Of a stretch of 64,000 nucleotides of DNA, positions 11,351 to 24,049 are shown piece by piece (within the stretch, counting starts at the first letter, position 1; the number at the start of each line of letters is the position of its first letter). The notes under the pieces were generated by a model that saw only the letters and a program-made list of their open reading frames with translations, had not been told where the DNA came from and did not search any database. Location of the stretch: contig NC_071391.1 in NCBI RefSeq assembly GCF_022682495.2, positions 125,407,896-125,471,895 on the forward strand, given 5' to 3'. The stretch is from Desmodus rotundus. Its lineage: Eukaryota > Chordata > Mammalia > Chiroptera > Phyllostomidae. Both the position numbers and the translations under genes were made by a program.

Positions 11351-12469
11351 TGTAATTTCGCTACCACTACCCCCAAACAGAAGCCATTTAATTACATACC
11401 TTTTTATAAGAAACTTTATGAAAAGTGCAAAGATAATAAAAACAAACATCTATATTAGGAACTTATTTTTATGGGAAGTAATCCATACCTTTTCCCAATC
11501 ATTAGTTTCTGAAGTATAAGTTAAAAAATAAAAATTAAGTTATGAAAAACATCTTTGTGTCAAATCTGGGAAATAGGTACAAGAGAGGAATTAGAAGAAG
11601 ATATGGTGGCCTTTTGCAAGGAGAGGTTAGTTTTGCCTGAATGGAGAATGGCTTGATTATATGGTGAAGACACAAGAGAGTACAGCCTGTGAATGCCTAT
11701 CCTTGAAATACGGAGATTTTACTGTGGCTGGACAATGAGAAAGACATTATTATAGTTGTAGATGGGGGGGTTTGTTTTTATAAAATTTCTCTAACATTGA
11801 AGGAAAAAGGATGAAGAATGAGTGGAGCAGGGAAAATTCGACCCATTCCTATCACTTGACCGCTTTTGTTACCAGATGGATGTTAGTTTAGTGACAATAA
11901 TTATTGAATGTTTCATTGCCTAGTAAACTCTGAGTTTTGGCCTCTATCCCACTGGGCACATCTAAATTAGCAGTCAGATTCTTTTACTATAGTTCTCTGA
12001 CCAAGCTTTAAAATAATTATTTACATAGAATACATGCCTGGTGGTTTAAACAGAATCTCATATACACTTTCCCATTGCAGCTAATTGTTTAGTCCATTTG
12101 GCAGCATGATGAGTCATACTTCAGTAGCCAACTCACAGACCAGATATTGATTTACTTAGTTACGTGAGCCGAGACCCAAGGACCAGAATAGAACAGAGCA
12201 CCTTGGCTCTGATACCTTTTTGTCTTTTCCTAAGAAATCTGGATGTACATTTCCATCTCTCCCCTAGGAGTACTGCTTTAAAGATAAACTTGACAGGCCT
12301 GAAATGATCTAAGAAGAAAAGAACAAATCGTGGTGTTAGTAGTAAACCCTTTTAGAGAAATTAGAACTTGATGTAGACATTAAAAATAGATTAGTGGAAT
12401 AGATTAGTAGAATGGATTAAAAGAAGTGTTCAGAGTAAAGAAAATGAAGTTGGGGTAAAATGGGGACTG
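11351..12469. other. AT-rich intronic DNA, mostly unassigned
   Basis: No gene or RNA feature is seen. Parts around 11560-11900 may be very old repeat, but I cannot name it. Confidence 0.4.
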
Positions 12470-12900
12470 GTTATGGAGAGCAGGCAGGGAAAGGCAGGCA
12501 CAAGATGTGTGCACCTGTCGGATGTTGCCAAAAGGCAGTGAGCTGGTTATGTCAGGAGTCTAGGAAGAGAGGAGAGACTAAGGTGTTGTGGAGATAATCT
12601 AGGAATGTGGCAGCAGAAATCTGGACAAGGTTACTGGCAGTGAAAGTGCAGAGAAAGGGTAAATTTGAGAGCCATTCTGGACAAAGAAACTGTTGAACTA
12701 GGTAACATTAAATATAATGGTGTTAAGTGGAAAAGGAGTAAAATAAAATTCTAAGACATTCCATAGAAACATAGTACTGCTATTCCAGTTTGGGGAAAAA
12801 AAATCTTAAGTTAATTTTAGGTATAGTGAATATAAGGTGCAATGAGGAACAGCCAAAATGAGATAGATTTTTTAGGCTATTAGTGGACGGAAAAATTGGT
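12470..12900 (-). repeat. Possible antisense LINE-2 remnant
   Basis: G/A-rich text of the kind 'gtctaggaagagaggagagactaagg ... aatctaggaatgtggcagcagaaatctgg' resembles the reverse complement of L2. Similarity by eye is moderate. Confidence 0.4.
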
Positions 12901-13734
12901 GGAATTGTGGACTATAAGTGTGCTTCCTATACACATCCAGGCAACAATTGGTTCGAGAAAATACCTGATTATAACTGTAAAAGCAAGACCGTATGTTCTC
13001 ATAGTTTCTAGATATATGTAAAAACTCTTAAAAATCAAAAATTTTTACCCCCGTTAGCTTCATTTCAGCTGACGGGACTAGATGTGTTAGATAGATGAAA
13101 TTCATAAAATTACGTCCAGGAAACTGAAGTTCTCACATTCTAATAAGAAAGTGGAGTCCAAATTGCCTTACATTGGCTAGGAAGTTTCAGAATGGGGCAG
13201 AAACTTAGATTCTCTCATAAAGAACACATTTGAATAGAAATTGTGGCAGGAAAATATCATGAAGGAGAATTATGTTCTTAAATAATGTAAATGTTATTGA
13301 ATTAACTACTTAACATGCAGTTTAACTTCATAACATTTAAAGTAAATCTGCCACTATGTAATTGAATATTTTATGGGTCATTTTTAGTGGAACATTTAGT
13401 TGAATCTGCTGTGCCAACTGTTTATAGCTTTCTCTCTTGGAATGACTCTTTGTGTATATAGCAACCATATGGAGTCAAGTAGGGAAAAAACTTGGCAAAG
13501 GAGTATTTCTCTTAAAATTAGATTAGAAATTGTCTTCAGATATAATGTTACAGTAATGATAATGGTAATACAATGAAATAAATAATAATCTAGGATAGAG
13601 ATGGACCGTTTCAGTGTAAGGGTTTCACTGAAGGCACCTGAAGTGGTTGTTAAGTAGCACTTTGCTACTGCCTACAACAAGTACTGCTTTCTACTTCCTT
13701 TGTTCTCTCCCTTGTGTGTACTTTTTTTCTCTTT
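12901..13734. other. AT-rich intronic DNA, nothing recognised
   Basis: No open frame of note, RNA gene or clear repeat was seen. Confidence 0.4.
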
Positions 13735-13796
13735 ATTTCCCCTTTATATGATGAAATCTAACATGTATAGAACAGTGAGTAAAATATAAAGGTACA

Positions 13797-13938
13797 GCCC
13801 TGACTGGTGTGGCTCAGTTGATTAGAGCGTCGTCCTATAGACCGAAGGGTGGCGGGTTCGGTCCCTGGTCAGGCACGTGAAAGAGGCAACCAATTGATGT
13901 TTCTGTCCCTTCCTTCTCCATTCTCTAAAATCAATAAG
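13797..13938 (+). mobile_element. VES-type SINE, short internally deleted form
   Basis: It starts GCCCTGACTGGTGTGGCTCA, with A-box-like TGGCTCAGTTGATTAGAG and B-box-like GGTTCGGTCCC. The sequence then jumps from TGGTCAGGCACGTGAAAG straight to the pyrimidine tract. The roughly 45-base 'cctgggttgtggg' middle seen in the other copies (for example 2918-3121) is missing. The tail is degraded and no clean target-site duplication was found. Confidence 0.8.
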
Positions 13939-14294
13939 CATGTCATAAGGGGTAGTTGTAAGACATATTTACCACCCATATTAAGAAACAGAACATTGCC
14001 AGTATACCACAAGTGTGCGATGTGTCCTTCCCAGTCAAACCCCCCTCCCCCGCCCCCATCTCTACCCTATTCATTCCCCAGAAGTAACTGTATTCTTAAC
14101 TTTAGTGACAATCATTTTTCCTTCTCTCTAAAGTTTACCACTTACGTGTGCATCCCTAAAAATGCAGTTTGCTTTTGCCTCTTTTATACGTATATATACA
14201 GACATATGTATGTATGTCAACATACAGTCTTTTGTGTCTTATTTTTGTTATTTCATTCATGTGGTGTATGTGTATAACATTTTCATTTCTCTAC

Positions 14295-14486
14295 CAGGGG
14301 TGTCCAAACTTTTGGCATCTCTGGGCCACACTGGAAGAAGAAGAGTTGTCTTAGGCCACACATTAAATACATTGTGACACATGAGCACAAAAAAAAATCT
14401 CATAATGTTTTCAGCAAATTTACAGTTTTGTGTTGGGCCCCATTCCCAGCCATCGCCGCATGTGGGCCACGGGTTGGACTCCCCTG
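14295..14486. mobile_element. hAT-type MITE (about 190 bp)
   Basis: The left end CAGGGGTGTCCAAACTTTTG and the right end GGTTGGACTCCCCTG are inverted repeats of each other with a few mismatches, typical of non-autonomous hAT elements. The interior is non-coding. The expected 8-bp target-site duplication is not recognisable (TTCTCTAC against CGAGTCCA), so the copy is old or one end has shifted. Confidence 0.72.
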
Positions 14487-16010
14487 CGAGTCCATTGTGC
14501 ACATACTGTCTCACCATATGGATACGCCATAGTATGTGTGTTCTGCTTTGGTTTGTAATATGAAAAACTCAGCTATGGCCATTCCTGTGTATTTTTCTTG
14601 GTGTGCGTGGGTACCAGTATCTCAGGGTCTTTATTTAGGAGTGGAAATGCTGGACCATAGTAAATTTCTATCTTCTAATTCAGTGGATAATGCCAAACCG
14701 TTTTCTGAAGTGGTTATACCAATTTATTCTCACCCAACAGAATATGAACACTCCGTTGTTTCACATTCACCCCATCACTTAGTATTGACACACTTAGATA
14801 TTTTGGGCAAGAAGGTGGTGTCTCTTTTGGTTTTACTGAAGAGGATGAGCCCATTTTTATATTTGCATTTCTTGTGAAGTGCCTATCAAAGTCCTTCACC
14901 CTTTTTTCTACTTGGTTATCTGGTCTTTTTTTACTCATTTTTAAGGAGTTCTTTATGTTTTCTGTATATTATTAGTCTTTTAGTCTCTTAATCAATTTTG
15001 TATGTTGAGAATTTTGTTTCCTACCCTGTGTTCTTGATGAATAGAGTAGTTCCTAATTTTAATGTAATATAATTCATCAATCTTTTCTCTTACAGATCAT
15101 GTTTTTTTTTTAATGTTCTGGTAGAGATTTGTAGATTTTTTTCTTAGATTTAGAAATTTAATAGGTACTTAATAGCATTGATGTTGTTGCAAATGGTATA
15201 CATTTTTTACATTTCATTTTCTCTTTGTTGCTGGCATATAGGACCACAATAGATATTTTATATACTAATTTGTATCTACCAGCCTTTCCAAATTCTTACT
15301 AATTCTAATCATTTTTTGTAGATCATTTTGGATTTTTAAAATGTACAGTTGTTTTATCCAAGAATAATAACTGTTCCTTTCAAAGCTACAGAGATAAAAG
15401 TTAATCAGTGCCTTTTATTTCTTCCCTTTGCCCCTATCACAGTGTAGAATAGAAGTGGTGATAATAAGCATCCTGTCTTACTCCAGACTCAACATTTCAT
15501 CAAGGATGAGGTTAGCTGTCGTTTTTTGGAAATGCTCTTTATCAAATTAGGTAATGTTTATTTCTCACTTAGTTTGCTAAAATTTTCTCCACAAATAGAG
15601 GTTGAATTTTATGGAATGCTTTTTTCTACATATAGTAAGATACATTTTTTATTCTGTAACTATCAGTGTGATAAATTATACTAATTGATTTTCTAATGTT
15701 AATGCAACCTTGTATTCCTAAACTATATGTAACTTGACCATTTTTATATAGTGTTGGATTCAGTTTGCTATTATTTTGTTTAAAAAACTTCTGTCTATAT
15801 TCATGACTGAGGTTGGCCTGTAACCTTTTTTCTCATAGTGCCCTTGTTAGGCCTTGGCATAAGGTTTATATTAGCTTAATATAAGTTGGGGAATGTTTCT
15901 CATATCTGGTCTTTGAAAGAGCTTGTTTAAAATTGGAACTTTTTGTTTTTCCTTACATATTGATAGAATTCACCAATGAAGCTGTCTAGGCCCAGGATTT
16001 TCTTTTTGGG

Positions 16011-18559
16011 AAAAATTTGGCTATTGATACTTTTATCTCCTGTAGACTCTCTTGTTTTCACTCCTGTCTTCCATGTGCTTCTATTTGACTGTGCCTACTG
16101 CTCATTGTCTTTACAATCACTTGTGGGTATTCTCTAAGTCCTAGGATGATGTCGTCTTCCTTCAGCGAGGGTTTAATCTTTCCTTCTTGTAAAATATGTG
16201 AAGGTATCATTAACCCAGGAATATTTCAAAAGAATTTCACAGTTTGAAGTTCCCTGGATTAAGGAGTCCACGCAAACCCAGACTGCAAACCCTACCTAGG
16301 CTGCTCAGACTTCTTAGGAATCTGTAATATATCCTTGATGCTCTGCCCACCATTCTTTTTACTCTCACTTCTGTCTTGGCTAAAACAACATGTGTACTCT
16401 CCTGGGGGTGGGATTAGAATTTAGGTTTTGCCTTTACCTGAAGTCATAGCCCATGGGATCCCAGTTTAATGTGGGAAGAAGTTCCCTTGGGCCCTCCACC
16501 TTTTGAAGAATCTGTATGTTGACATTTGTGCCCCTAATCCTGAGAGGCTATTGAAACCAAAGACCTAATTTGTTGAACTCTCTGTGCAAGTGCTCTCAGG
16601 GTCAAGGTCATTGTCTTTAGAGGGTTCTTGTTGCCTCTCTGGGTTCCCAGTTGTCCCTCTAATTTGGTCTGGCTGTTTCCTACCATCTTGTCAGCTTTTT
16701 ATTTTAAGGTGTTTGGGGTTTTTTTTTGATCTAAGGATTTTTGTTTTCAGCAAGGAGATTAGTCTAAAAAATCCTAGTCTGTCATTACCAGAAATGGTAG
16801 TCCTCTTGATTTTTTCCCCCACTTCTATTTACCATTTTTTCTTCAGCCTCCACGTTAATGGATTAGCGTCACAAACATTGCTGTATTGAGCATCTAATTC
16901 ACATACTGAGCGTGTAATGTGTACCAAGCATGACATAAAACAAAGTCCCTCCTTTCTTGAAACTAACATTGTAGTAGATTCTGGATTATGGGGAACCTTG
17001 AAGCACAATAGACCAGATGTTTCCAAACTGACCCACAGAGCATTAGTGTCCTGTGAAATCTTAAAAAGGTTGCCATTGTCAAGGAATGTTGAGAAATAAT
17101 GCTGAGGAGGATATCCTTTTTAGAGAGCCAAGGCATTAACTTATTTGAACTGAAAACTTTATTTGTAGAATACCCATTAATATCTTATAGCATGCTAGAA
17201 TTCCAGGGAGCGTGATTTATGAACCGCCAGAGTAGGACTAAAGCATTAAACATCTCTTTATTATTACATGTTGTCCCAGAGTAATTTCAGCTCCTGCTTT
17301 CCCAGTCATGTCTAAAGGGAACATTTGCTGAGGGAGTAAACCAAGGCACCTGCGCTCCACATTGTGAATGACCTTCCCTTACTTGGCCATAGGTGGCTGG
17401 AAGGGCGTGGCTGTCCACATCAAAGATGCCAGTCATAGGTCAGTCACTAGCCAACCAGGTGCACCAGCACAAAATGTTTTGTCAAATTGGGAACAGCTGA
17501 ACCAATCAAGTTCTCACAGATTTCATTGGCTGGTTAAAGAAATAGAGCTCTTGCTTTTAATCTTCTGTCTGTGCGTATTCAGGATTGACAAGGGGGAGTG
17601 ATAGTTACTATAAGGATATACAGTCCATGATGGTATGGACCACAAAACTCACAAAAAGAAACAAAGATTTGGCAGTTAAGCAGTGGAAGGAAGCAGACTT
17701 TTAAAAGTTAGGAGAAAGAGATGGGAGAGGCCTGTGAGAACTGAGAATTAGCCAAAGGTGTGACAAAGTGGCAGCTGTGAGGTAGAAAGAGTAGAGTGTA
17801 GGAGCAGAGAGACCAGCTGTGACCAAGTTGCTGAGTCACAATAATGGCAGGAGCACTAGAACGGGACCCACCAATTCCTACTGTTTGGTCCCAGCAGCCT
17901 TGGGACCTGACCAGGCTCTCATTTGCAGTATCCTTGAGGCCTGACTAAGCCCTCGCGTATTACTGATTTTGTTCTTGAATTTCAGTGAGATTCCTTACTT
18001 CCCTTATCGTATTCATACTTATAACCAGTACTTCTCCCCCACCACACACAACTACATTTGCCAACCTGAGGGTCAGTACCCAGCAACAAGAAGAGACTGA
18101 TACATTCAGGAAGAGTTGAATTCATATCAGAGCTACTTTTTGATTAACAAGTAGAAAACATTTTATAACAATGGAATGAATACCCACGTTCCTGCCACTG
18201 CTTTTTCCCTTTTCTTTTTATTGCATTTTGGAAACTAATCTAAGCTTAGCTGTACTAGAAGTTTTAATATCCTATAAATAGTATCTCCATATGCAATAGA
18301 ATGCACATTTTTTTACTATTTGTATGTATTCTTTTGGAAAGGGTGTTTCTTACTTCCCAATCTAATGTTATGTACTGCTTATCCCCACTACTGTTTGGGA
18401 AAATAGGGCTGGCTTTAGTGGAGATCTCTGTATTTGTTATTCCTTTTGCCAATGATTGTGTTCATCATCCCCTCTAAACCCTCTTTTTGGGGGTGTCTTT
18501 TCCTTCCTCAGTGTTCTCCTACCTTTTCTTAAAGAGTTTTTTTTAAATACTTCATTATT
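16011..18559. other. Intronic DNA without assigned repeats
   Basis: No coding gene or RNA is recognised. Short open frames of about 60-100 codons (for example 16584-16889 +) lack any domain. One locally distinctive patch near 17500-17535 has a CCAAT and an inverted ATTGG 20-odd bases apart; see findings. Confidence 0.4.
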
Positions 18560-18639
18560 TATTTCTGCTGCACTTTATACATAATTTTGGGTTTATAATA
18601 AGAAAATACATTGGTCTTTTTCAAGGTCTTCCTCTTTAA

Positions 18640-19500
18640 CTAGCATTTTCTCCCAACTAGGAAATTAATATATTTGAATGTAATGTTTTGGAAAATACAG
18701 AGAAGAAGAAAATGTAATTATAATAATCAAAACCCACCCAGGATAACCACAGTGGTGTTTCCTACCCATAATATTTTTATTAAAGTATATGTTTGTATGT
18801 GTATGTGTGTTGAGGTCAAGTACATACTGTTTTAAAACCATATTCATTTAATATCATGAACATTTCCAGAAAATTAAGTGCTTCCAGAAGCATGGTTTTT
18901 AATGTCTTTCCATTCATTATTCCAGCATATGAAAGTACCACAATTTATTTAACCAATCCTCTATTAACTGAACAATACAGTTATTGCCAACTTTTTGCTA
19001 ATATAACTATGATGAATATCTCTTGTATATAAATCTTTGTGTCATCTATTTTTTGGAATAAATTTCTAATTGTGAAATCTGGGCTCAAAAATACATCTTT
19101 TTAAGGCTTTGGTACATAATATAAAGTTTCTTCCTGAAATGCCACATGGATTTATGTTCTCACACTAATCTGTGAAAATGCTAGTTTCACAATACCTGTG
19201 CTTAGATATTACCTTTAAAATGTAAAAGAAAAAGATAAACATTGCCAAGTTGATAAGTGACAAATCGTATATCACATTTTAATTTGGATATCTTTCATAT
19301 ATTACAGGAATGACCTTTTTTTATATATTTGTTGGCCAAGTATATATCTGATTTTTGACTTTTCTGGGCATGTCTTTTCCTGTTTTCTGTTGTATTGCAT
19401 TTTCTCTTTTTCTTATAAATATATTAACACTTTGTTATATATCAAGCATGTTTTATCTGGCTTATTAGTTGCCATTTAAATTTGTGTCATATTTTTGACA
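18640..19500 (-). repeat. Probable antisense LINE-1 fragment
   Basis: Phrases such as 'catgaacatttccagaaaattaag', 'ccattcattattccagcatatgaaagtaccacaatttatttaacc' and 'atataactatgatgaatatctcttgtatataaatctttgtg' resemble the reverse complement of old L1 3' regions. Boundaries are approximate. Confidence 0.6.
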
Positions 19501-19537
19501 TGCAACACTTTAAAATTTTATGTCATATAGGTATTTT

Positions 19538-19781
19538 TTTTATCTTTGCCCGAGGATACATTTATTGATTTTAGAAAGAGAGGAAAGGAGGTGGGGCAGA
19601 GGGAGAGAGAGAGAAAGACAAAGAAAAATTGATGCGAGAGGAAAAGATCGATTGGTTGCCGCCTGTCCATGCCCTGACCAAGGATCAGACCCACAACCCA
19701 AGTATGTGCCCTGACCAGGAAATGAACCTGCAACCTGCCAGTGCACGAGGTGCCAACCAACTAAGCCACAGTGACCAGGAC
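19538..19781 (-). mobile_element. VES-type SINE, longer subfamily
   Basis: The minus strand begins TCCTGGTCACTGTGGCTTAG, has a B-box-like GGTTCATTTCC, a repeated CTGGTCAGGGCA/TTGGTCAGGGCA motif, a CTCTCTCTCTCCCTCTG pyrimidine tract and a TCAATAAATGTAT tail. Flanking copies TCATATAGGTATTTT (19523-19537) and TCATATGTATTTT (from 19782) form a target-site duplication with a 2-base difference. It is about 40 bp longer than the other SINEs in the window, so a different subfamily is likely. Confidence 0.85.
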
Positions 19782-19794
19782 TCATATGTATTTT

Positions 19795-21501
19795 GATTTC
19801 CTTTTGGTTTCTTTCTTCAGCATTTTCTTAAATAGGCTTTCCCTTTTCCTCTTTGGGAGGTCATATTGTTTCATATAACATATATGACTTTTTAATGGTG
19901 GGTTTATCTGATTTACAATCCGTTGAAATTCTCACCCATTTCTCTATAGGATATTTGAGATTGATTTTAGGCTCAAAAATAGAGAGTTTTCAAGTTTCAG
20001 AAAATTTAACTGTTAATTTTTATTTCCATCTATTTCCAAAGAGAAGAAGAAAAAAGATGGGTATCTTCTAGTCTATCAGAAATTTATAAACTAAGACCTT
20101 CCATTTGGATTTCCTGTTGGTAATAGCAAAAAAGAAGAGGAACACAATGAATTATGTTTCTTAATTGTCTGCTTAAAGTATATCATTTTTTTAAGAGAGA
20201 AATCTTAGCAGTAAAGTCAGATAGGAATTTTTTATGTGGGTCTGTACATGAGGAATGATGTTTTTGATACCATTTTTTATGAAATGAAATAATTCATTTC
20301 ATAAATTCAATAAAAGTTAAGGGCAGAATATTAAGATGTAATTCTGGTATAGTATATCTGTAGGGAGTCATAATAATACAAACCACATATGTATCTTTCT
20401 AGTGGAGTAATTTGATAAGGGACAGAGCATAGAATGTCTTTTGTGGATGGTTAGCTATTCCTAAAACTACCTTTCAACACAATAATAAAAAATTTTCAAA
20501 ATCATATTTTGATTTATACGTGTTTATGATATCTAGTTAGAAATAGCAATTGTGGAGGGTTTATCCACATTAGATCCAAGTGTTTGACTGGAAAGTTCAA
20601 CATTTTGTTCTTGAAAACTAGAGCCTATTGTTATTTGACAAGGTGGAGAATTATCTCATATAAGTGAGTTCCCAGGATGACCTGCAAGCAATAACAGACT
20701 ATTTTTACCTACTGCACATTTCAAGCAATTGAAATGTGAACTGTTTAGGTAAATAGTAAATCTGACAGAATGTCTGAGAATTTTTTGAGTTTTCATGAAG
20801 CACTGCTTTCTTCATATCTAAGAATATTGAGAATTAACTGTGCTTTAAACTACGCCATTAATCTTTGAAAGTATTTAAACTTACTTTTCTTCATCTGTAA
20901 AAGAATCCTCATTTTAAAGCTGTGTTTATGGGAAGTAACTATACTTAAACTGTGTAGGAAGTTTTTTTAGGGGGAGACAGGAAGGGGAAAGTTTGTGTTG
21001 ATAGAACAGTGTTGCTTTTATTAATATTTTTGCAGCTGGCACTAAACTTGTAGTGTTTAGATTGAACATTAAGTTACCACCTGACTGAAACATGACTACA
21101 GAGTATAAAATATCAGACTATTTAGATCAGTGTGTTGGACCTTACAATTATATTTTAGTTTAATTAGACAGTAGTGTGGTTAGGAATCATCCGAGTTGTA
21201 ACTGCTAGACCTTTAAATGACTTGTGTCTGTTTGTAAAATGATATGCCTGTTTTTAAAAGTTCTAATATATTTTTTTAAAATCACAGATCTTTGAGGTTA
21301 GTTAATTCAGTTTCTTACAGAGGAAAAAGTACCCGGGCTGGGTAGAGACAGAGGGTTACTTATCCTCTTTAACGTCTTCCATGAAAGGCTCCTTGCGGAT
21401 CTCTTATGGTTGTTTATTTACATTTTTAACTATTTAAAAATACTAATTTTTTTTCTAAGATTTTTTGGGGGGTATTCAGAAGGATTGATGAGTGGCCAGT
21501 C
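19795..21501. other. AT-rich intronic DNA, nothing recognised
   Basis: No gene, RNA or repeat family is confidently identified between the SINE and HAL1-like copy 2. Confidence 0.45.
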
Positions 21502-21517
21502 AGAATTATCCTTTTTA

Positions 21518-24033
21518 TTTCTATTATTTTTTAAATTTTATTGATTATGCTATTACAGTTGTCCTGATTTTTCCCCCTTTGACGCCCCCCCCACTCAGCA
21601 CCTCCCATTCCCTCAGGCAATCCCCCCAACATCATTCATGTCCATGGTCATGTGTGTAAGTTCTTTGGCTACTCCATTTCCTATACTGTACTTTACATCC
21701 ACATGGCTATTCTGTAACTACCTATTGGAACTTCTTAATCCCCTCACCTCTTCACCCATTCTCCTACAACCCCCTCCCATCTGACAGCCATCAAAACGCT
21801 CTCTTTATCCATGATTCTGTTTCTGTTTGCTGAGTTGGTTTTTTAGATTGAATTGTTGATTTTTATTTTTTGCCATTTTATTGTTCATGGTTTTAATCTT
21901 TTTCTTAAATAAGTCACTTTAACATTTCATATAATACTGGTTTGGTGATGATGAACTCCTTTAGTTTTTTCTTGTCTGGGAAGCCCTTTATCTGCCCTTA
22001 GATTCTCAATGATAGCTTTGCTGGGTAGAGCAGTCTTGGCTGTAGGTCTCTGCTTTTCATGACTTTGAATATTTCTTGCCAATCCCTTCTAGCCTGCAAG
22101 TTTCTTTCGAGAAATCATCGGACAGTCTTATGGGAACTGCCCTGTAGGTCACTAACTGCTTTCCTCTTGCTGCTTTTAAGATTCTCTTTTTATCTTTAAC
22201 CTTTGGCATTTTAATTATGATGTATCTTAGAGTGGGCCTCTTTGCATCCATCTTGTTTGGGGCTCTCAGTGCTTCCTGGACTTCCATGTCTATTTCCTTC
22301 ACCAAATTGGGAAGTTTTCTTTCACTGTGTTTTCAAATAGATTTCCAATTTCTTGCTCTTTCTCTTCTCCTTCTGGCACCCCTATGATGCGAGTGTTGGA
22401 CCTCTTGAAGTTGTCCCAGATGCTGCTTATACTATCCTCATTTTTTTTAATTCTTTTTCTTCTTCTTGTTCTGATTGGTTGGTTTTTTTGCTTCCTTATG
22501 TTCCAAATCATTGATTAGATTCTTGGCTTCATCCACTCTACTGTTGTTTCCCTGTAAATTGTTCTTTATTTCAATTAGTGTATCCTTCATTTCTGACTGG
22601 ATCTTTTTTATGCTGTTGAGGTCCTCACTTAGTTTCTTGAGCATCCTTATAACCAGTGTTTGGAACTCTCTAGCTGATAGATTGCTTATCTCTATTTCAT
22701 TTAGCTCTTTTTGTGGAGTTTTGATCTGTTCTTTCATTTGGGCCATGTTTCTTTGTCTCCTCATTTTGGCAGCCTTCCCGTGTTTGTTTCTGTGTATTAG
22801 GTAGAGCTGCATTGACTCTGTGTCTTGGTAGTGTGGCCTAATATAGTAGGTGTCCTGTAGGATCCGGTGGCACAGCCTCCCCATCACCCATGCTGGGTAC
22901 TTGAGGTGCACCATTTGTGTGGGCTGAGTACACCCTACTCTTGTAGTTGACCCTTGGTTGCTGTTGGCAGATCAATGGGAGGGATTTACCTAGGCCAGTC
23001 AGTTGCAAGGATTGGCTGTAACTACTTAACACCAACCTCTGCCCTCTGTGGAGGATCAGCTGTGCGGGGCAGGGTGGTGGTGCTCCTTGTGGTCTATAGC
23101 TGTCCACTGGATGAGCTGGCCCTAGGGTTTCCCAAGAGGTGTAGGCCAAGGTCAGCTCCCACCTGTGTTTTGCCCAGGGCCACTCTGCCTGAGCTGTAAA
23201 GCAATCTGAGATGGCTGCTATTTGCGCTGGCTTTGGACATCCCAGCTGAAGCCAAGCTGTGAATCTAGTCTGGCTATTGCTAGTGCTGGGCCTGGGGCTC
23301 ACTGAGGCCTGCTGTTGCTTGTTTGATGGGATTTAGGAAGTTGTGAAGCGTGAGCCAAGGCCAGCCATTCATATGGAAAAGCAGCTTGGGTAGGCCCATA
23401 AGTTGGGTGGGGCTGAGTCTCTGGGGATCTTCAAGGTGGGTCAGTGTTAACGAGGTTGATGGAGTCTCAGATATGGTACCAGCTTGCCAGGTCTGTGGTG
23501 GGGCGAGGGGTGGGGCTGGTGTTTAGAAAAGAGACAAGGCCTCTGCTTGCCTTGATGCCAGATGATTCAGTTTCTCCCTATATACCACTGGTGCTTTTCA
23601 AGCTGCTACCCAGGTACTGGAGCTCAGAGGTAGGTGAGTCCATGTGTGGGTTCTTTTAAGAGGAACTTCTTGGGGCTCTAGCAGTTTCTTCTACCGACTA
23701 AAGCCCTGTTGGTTTTTGTGGCCAGAAGTTATGGGAACTGATCTTCCTGGCACTGGAACCCTGGGCTGGGGAGCCTGGTGTGGGATGGGACTCCTTGCTC
23801 TCAAATTTTTATCCACCGCACATGGTTGAGGGACCAGCCTGTTCCACGTCTGCATTCCTCCTACCAGTCTGAATGGGCATGGTTTCTTTAATTTCGTAGT
23901 TGTCAGACTTCCATGCAGTTAGATTTCTGTCTGTTGTGAGTGATGGCTGTTCTATATTTTAGTTGTAATTTTGACATTGTTGTGCAAAGAGGTGAGCCAG
24001 GTCTGCCTGTGCCACCATCTTGACCGGAAGTCT
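21518..24033 (-). mobile_element. HAL1-like half-LINE, copy 2 (ORF1 only, 2.5 kb)
   Basis: The minus strand starts at 24033 with ACTTCCGGTCAAGATGGTGG, an L1-type 5' end. It passes a 1.2-kb GC-richer 5' UTR, an L1 ORF1 remnant (about 22790-21915), and a G-rich 3' UTR ending in GCATAATCAATAAAATTTAA near 21530. ORF2 is absent. A perfect 16-bp target-site duplication, AGAATTATCCTTTTTA, lies at 21502-21517 and 24034-24049, showing that the element is complete at both ends. Its layout matches copy 1 at 8872-10678 but its 5' UTR is longer. This is the structure called HAL1 (half-L1) in mammals. Confidence 0.9.
21915..22790 (-). pseudogene. L1-type ORF1 remnant of HAL1-like copy 2
   Basis: The minus strand encodes, across three frames, nearly the full ORF1p layout. 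The N-terminus is MRRQRNMAQMKEQIKTPQKE, with a leucine/lysine-rich coiled-coil region to about 22450. Next comes SISSIWDNFKRSNTRIIGVP and KENFPIW (about 22440-22300), then YIIIKMPKVKDKKRILKAAR (RRM-like, about 22235-22175). The C-terminal end, EFIITKPVLYEMLK, is near 21930. The order matches the coiled coil, RRM and C-terminal domain of L1 ORF1p. At least two frameshifts and several stops make it non-functional. Confidence 0.87.
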
Positions 24034-24049
24034 AGAATTATCCTTTTTA

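Larger units (their letters stand above)
13735..16010 (-). repeat. Antisense LINE-1 block carrying a SINE and a hAT MITE
   Basis: Reverse-complement L1 phrases recur: 'gaaatctaacatgtatagaacagtgag' near 13755, 'aagaaacagaacattgccagtat' near 13983, 'ggagtggaaatgctggaccatag' near 14640 and 'gtgttcttgatgaatagagtag' near 15030. The block is interrupted by a short SINE (13797-13938) and a hAT MITE (14295-14486). Both inserts are therefore younger than the L1 copy. Confidence 0.7.

Noticed and set aside
22838..23302. 154-codon minus-strand open frame
   Set aside because: It lies in the 5' UTR of HAL1-like copy 2, in a different frame from ORF1, and has no recognisable domain.
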